A stretch of 6,604 nt of DNA, from contig JANJSW010000219.1 in assembly GCA_024711415.1 (NCBI GenBank), positions 1 through 6,604 of the forward strand. The letters run 5' to 3'. Shown one piece after another: positions 5,543 through 6,604 of the stretch. The stretch is from Thermomonas sp. (GTDB lineage Bacteria; Pseudomonadota; Gammaproteobacteria; Xanthomonadales; Xanthomonadaceae). Every line of letters starts with the position of its first letter. Position 1 is the first letter of the stretch. Under the pieces are notes generated by a model. That model saw only the letters and a list, made by a program, of their open reading frames with translations. It did not search any database and had not been told where the DNA came from. Made by a program: the position numbers and the translations under genes.

Positions 5543-6604
5543 ATGAGCGAACAGTTGAGCGTATTGATGCATCGGGCAGGTTCTGCCGCCGCTTCCGGGC
5601 GTTGGCAGGAGGCCGAAAGGCTGTGGATGCAGGTGCGTGCGCTGGATCCCCAAAATGTGCAAGCCCTTTACAGTCTTGGCGTCGATGCTTTCCAGCGCGG
5701 GGATGCAAAAGGCGCACTCGAGCTGTTGCTGGCTGCGCGCGCCCAAGCCCCGCGGGATCCGATGATTCCACTGACGGTATCCCGCGTGTTTCGCGAGATC
5801 GGTCAGACGGATCAGGAATGGCGGGCGATCATCGAAGCACTGCAGATCGACCCTTATTTCATCCCCGCGTTGCTTGGCAAGGCTGAATTTCTGGAGTGCC
5901 ATGGCAAGGTCCGTGCCGCGGCGGTGGCGTTCCGCAATGTCTTGAAGGTGACGCCAGATGAGTCACAATGGCCGCACTCGCTGGCTCGGCGGCTCATGCA
6001 TGCGCGCGATGTGGTTCGCAGCGATACGGAGGAGTTGGCCGATTGGCTTGCATCGCGTATCGCCGCAACACGCGAGTCGGTGGATGCGGCAACTGCGGTT
6101 CGGTGGGAGGAGGCGGCGTCGATCCTTGCCGGCAAGACGCGGCCGTATCCTTCCGAATGCAATCAACTGCATGTACCGCGTCTGCCTGCGCTGACTTACT
6201 ACGACGATGCGCTTTTTCCGTGGATGGCTGAATTCGAGGCGCGCACGGACGCGATCAAGGCTGAGCTTCAGGACATGCTGGCCCGTATGGGAGATGAGTT
6301 CGTGCCTTACATCCAGTACGGTCCCGACGATCCAGTCAACCAGTGGGACAAGTTGAACCACTCGCGCAACTGGAGTGGATTCCACCTGTACGCTCATGGT
6401 CTACCTGTTCACGAGCATCTGTCTCAATGTCCGAAGACGGCCGAGGCACTGGCTTTGGTCGATACGGCCGAGATTCCCGGCTTGTGCCCGAACGCGATGT
6501 TTTCCGCGCTTGCGCCCGGCGCGCATATTCCGCCGCACAGCGGGGAAACCAACGCGCGTCTGGTGGCACACTTGCCCCTGGTCGTGCCAGGGAACTGTAC
6601 TTTC
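5543..6604 (+). CDS. TPR-containing aspartyl/asparaginyl beta-hydroxylase, partial (3' end outside window)
   Basis: An open frame of 354 codons that runs off the window without a stop. The ATG at 5543 has GAGG at 5535-5538 only 4 nt upstream. Residues about 8-139 contain roughly four TPR helix pairs (GRWQEAERLWMQVRALDP, GDAKGALELLLAARAQAP, a degenerate third, GKVRAAAVAFRNVLKVTP), a protein-binding scaffold. A helical linker follows. From about 217 the Asp/Asn beta-hydroxylase fold begins: YYDDALFPW, then NHSRNWSGFHLY at 272-283, CPKT at 296-299, and PHSGETNARLVAHLPL with H332 as first Fe(II) ligand, R339 as probable 2-oxoglutarate contact, and H343. The second iron ligand, an H some 40 residues later in this family, lies beyond the window. 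These are cytoplasmic Fe(II)/2-oxoglutarate oxygenases that hydroxylate Asp/Asn side chains. There is no signal peptide. More A/T-ending codons appear than in the receptor gene. The substrate is unknown. Confidence 0.93.
   Translation, partial: MSEQLSVLMHRAGSAAASGRWQEAERLWMQVRALDPQNVQALYSLGVDAFQRGDAKGALELLLAARAQAPRDPMIPLTVSRVFREIGQTDQEWRAIIEALQIDPYFIPALLGKAEFLECHGKVRAAAVAFRNVLKVTPDESQWPHSLARRLMHARDVVRSDTEELADWLASRIAATRESVDAATAVRWEEAASILAGKTRPYPSECNQLHVPRLPALTYYDDALFPWMAEFEARTDAIKAELQDMLARMGDEFVPYIQYGPDDPVNQWDKLNHSRNWSGFHLYAHGLPVHEHLSQCPKTAEALALVDTAEIPGLCPNAMFSALAPGAHIPPHSGETNARLVAHLPLVVPGNCTF

Noticed and set aside
5515..5902. Short open frames on both strands at the start of the hydroxylase gene
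   Set aside because: The TPR and beta-hydroxylase motifs run continuously in the frame from 5543 to the window end; the others are shadows.

Overview
The window looks like chromosomal DNA from a high-GC gammaproteobacterium, most likely the family Xanthomonadaceae (Xanthomonas, Stenotrophomonas, Lysobacter, Luteimonas or Pseudoxanthomonas type). This rests on three things: strong G/C-ending codon use, the large Oar-like TonB-dependent receptor with a short carboxypeptidase-regulatory N-domain, and the style of the sigma/anti-sigma/DUF4097 cluster. The genus is inferred from familiarity, not from a search. All five genes are on the + strand. I see no mobile element, CRISPR array, tRNA or rRNA.

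Layout. Positions 1-190 are a non-coding leader with a plausible sigma-70 promoter, preceded by a pair of 8-bp direct repeats exactly 20 bp apart. Positions 191-3319 encode a 1042-residue TonB-dependent outer-membrane receptor. Positions 3332-3400 hold two perfect 10-bp hairpins in tandem, each capped by a C(GNRA)G tetraloop; the second is a strong intrinsic terminator. A compact operon follows at 3448-5418: an ECF sigma factor, a cysteine-free one-pass membrane protein that overlaps it by ATGA and is probably its anti-sigma factor, and, 10 bp later, an exported DUF4097 beta-helix-like protein with nine S-x-D rungs. After a 124-bp gap, a TPR plus aspartyl/asparaginyl beta-hydroxylase gene starts at 5543 and runs off the window end.

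How the genes may work together. The receptor appears to be its own transcription unit, closed by the terminator, so this does not look like a FecI/FecR iron-signalling cassette. The sigma, membrane anti-sigma and DUF4097 genes form a self-contained envelope-response module: the membrane protein would hold the sigma factor until a periplasmic signal arrives, and the DUF4097 protein would be a co-expressed envelope effector or part of the sensor. The hydroxylase differs in codon use from the receptor, and any functional link to its neighbours is only suggested by position.

No wholly new system is obvious. The points most worth a second look are the twin tetraloop hairpins, the very tight promoter space in front of the sigma gene, the Cys-free anti-sigma/DUF4097 pairing, the three cysteine pairs in the receptor and the 20-bp-spaced operator-like repeat.
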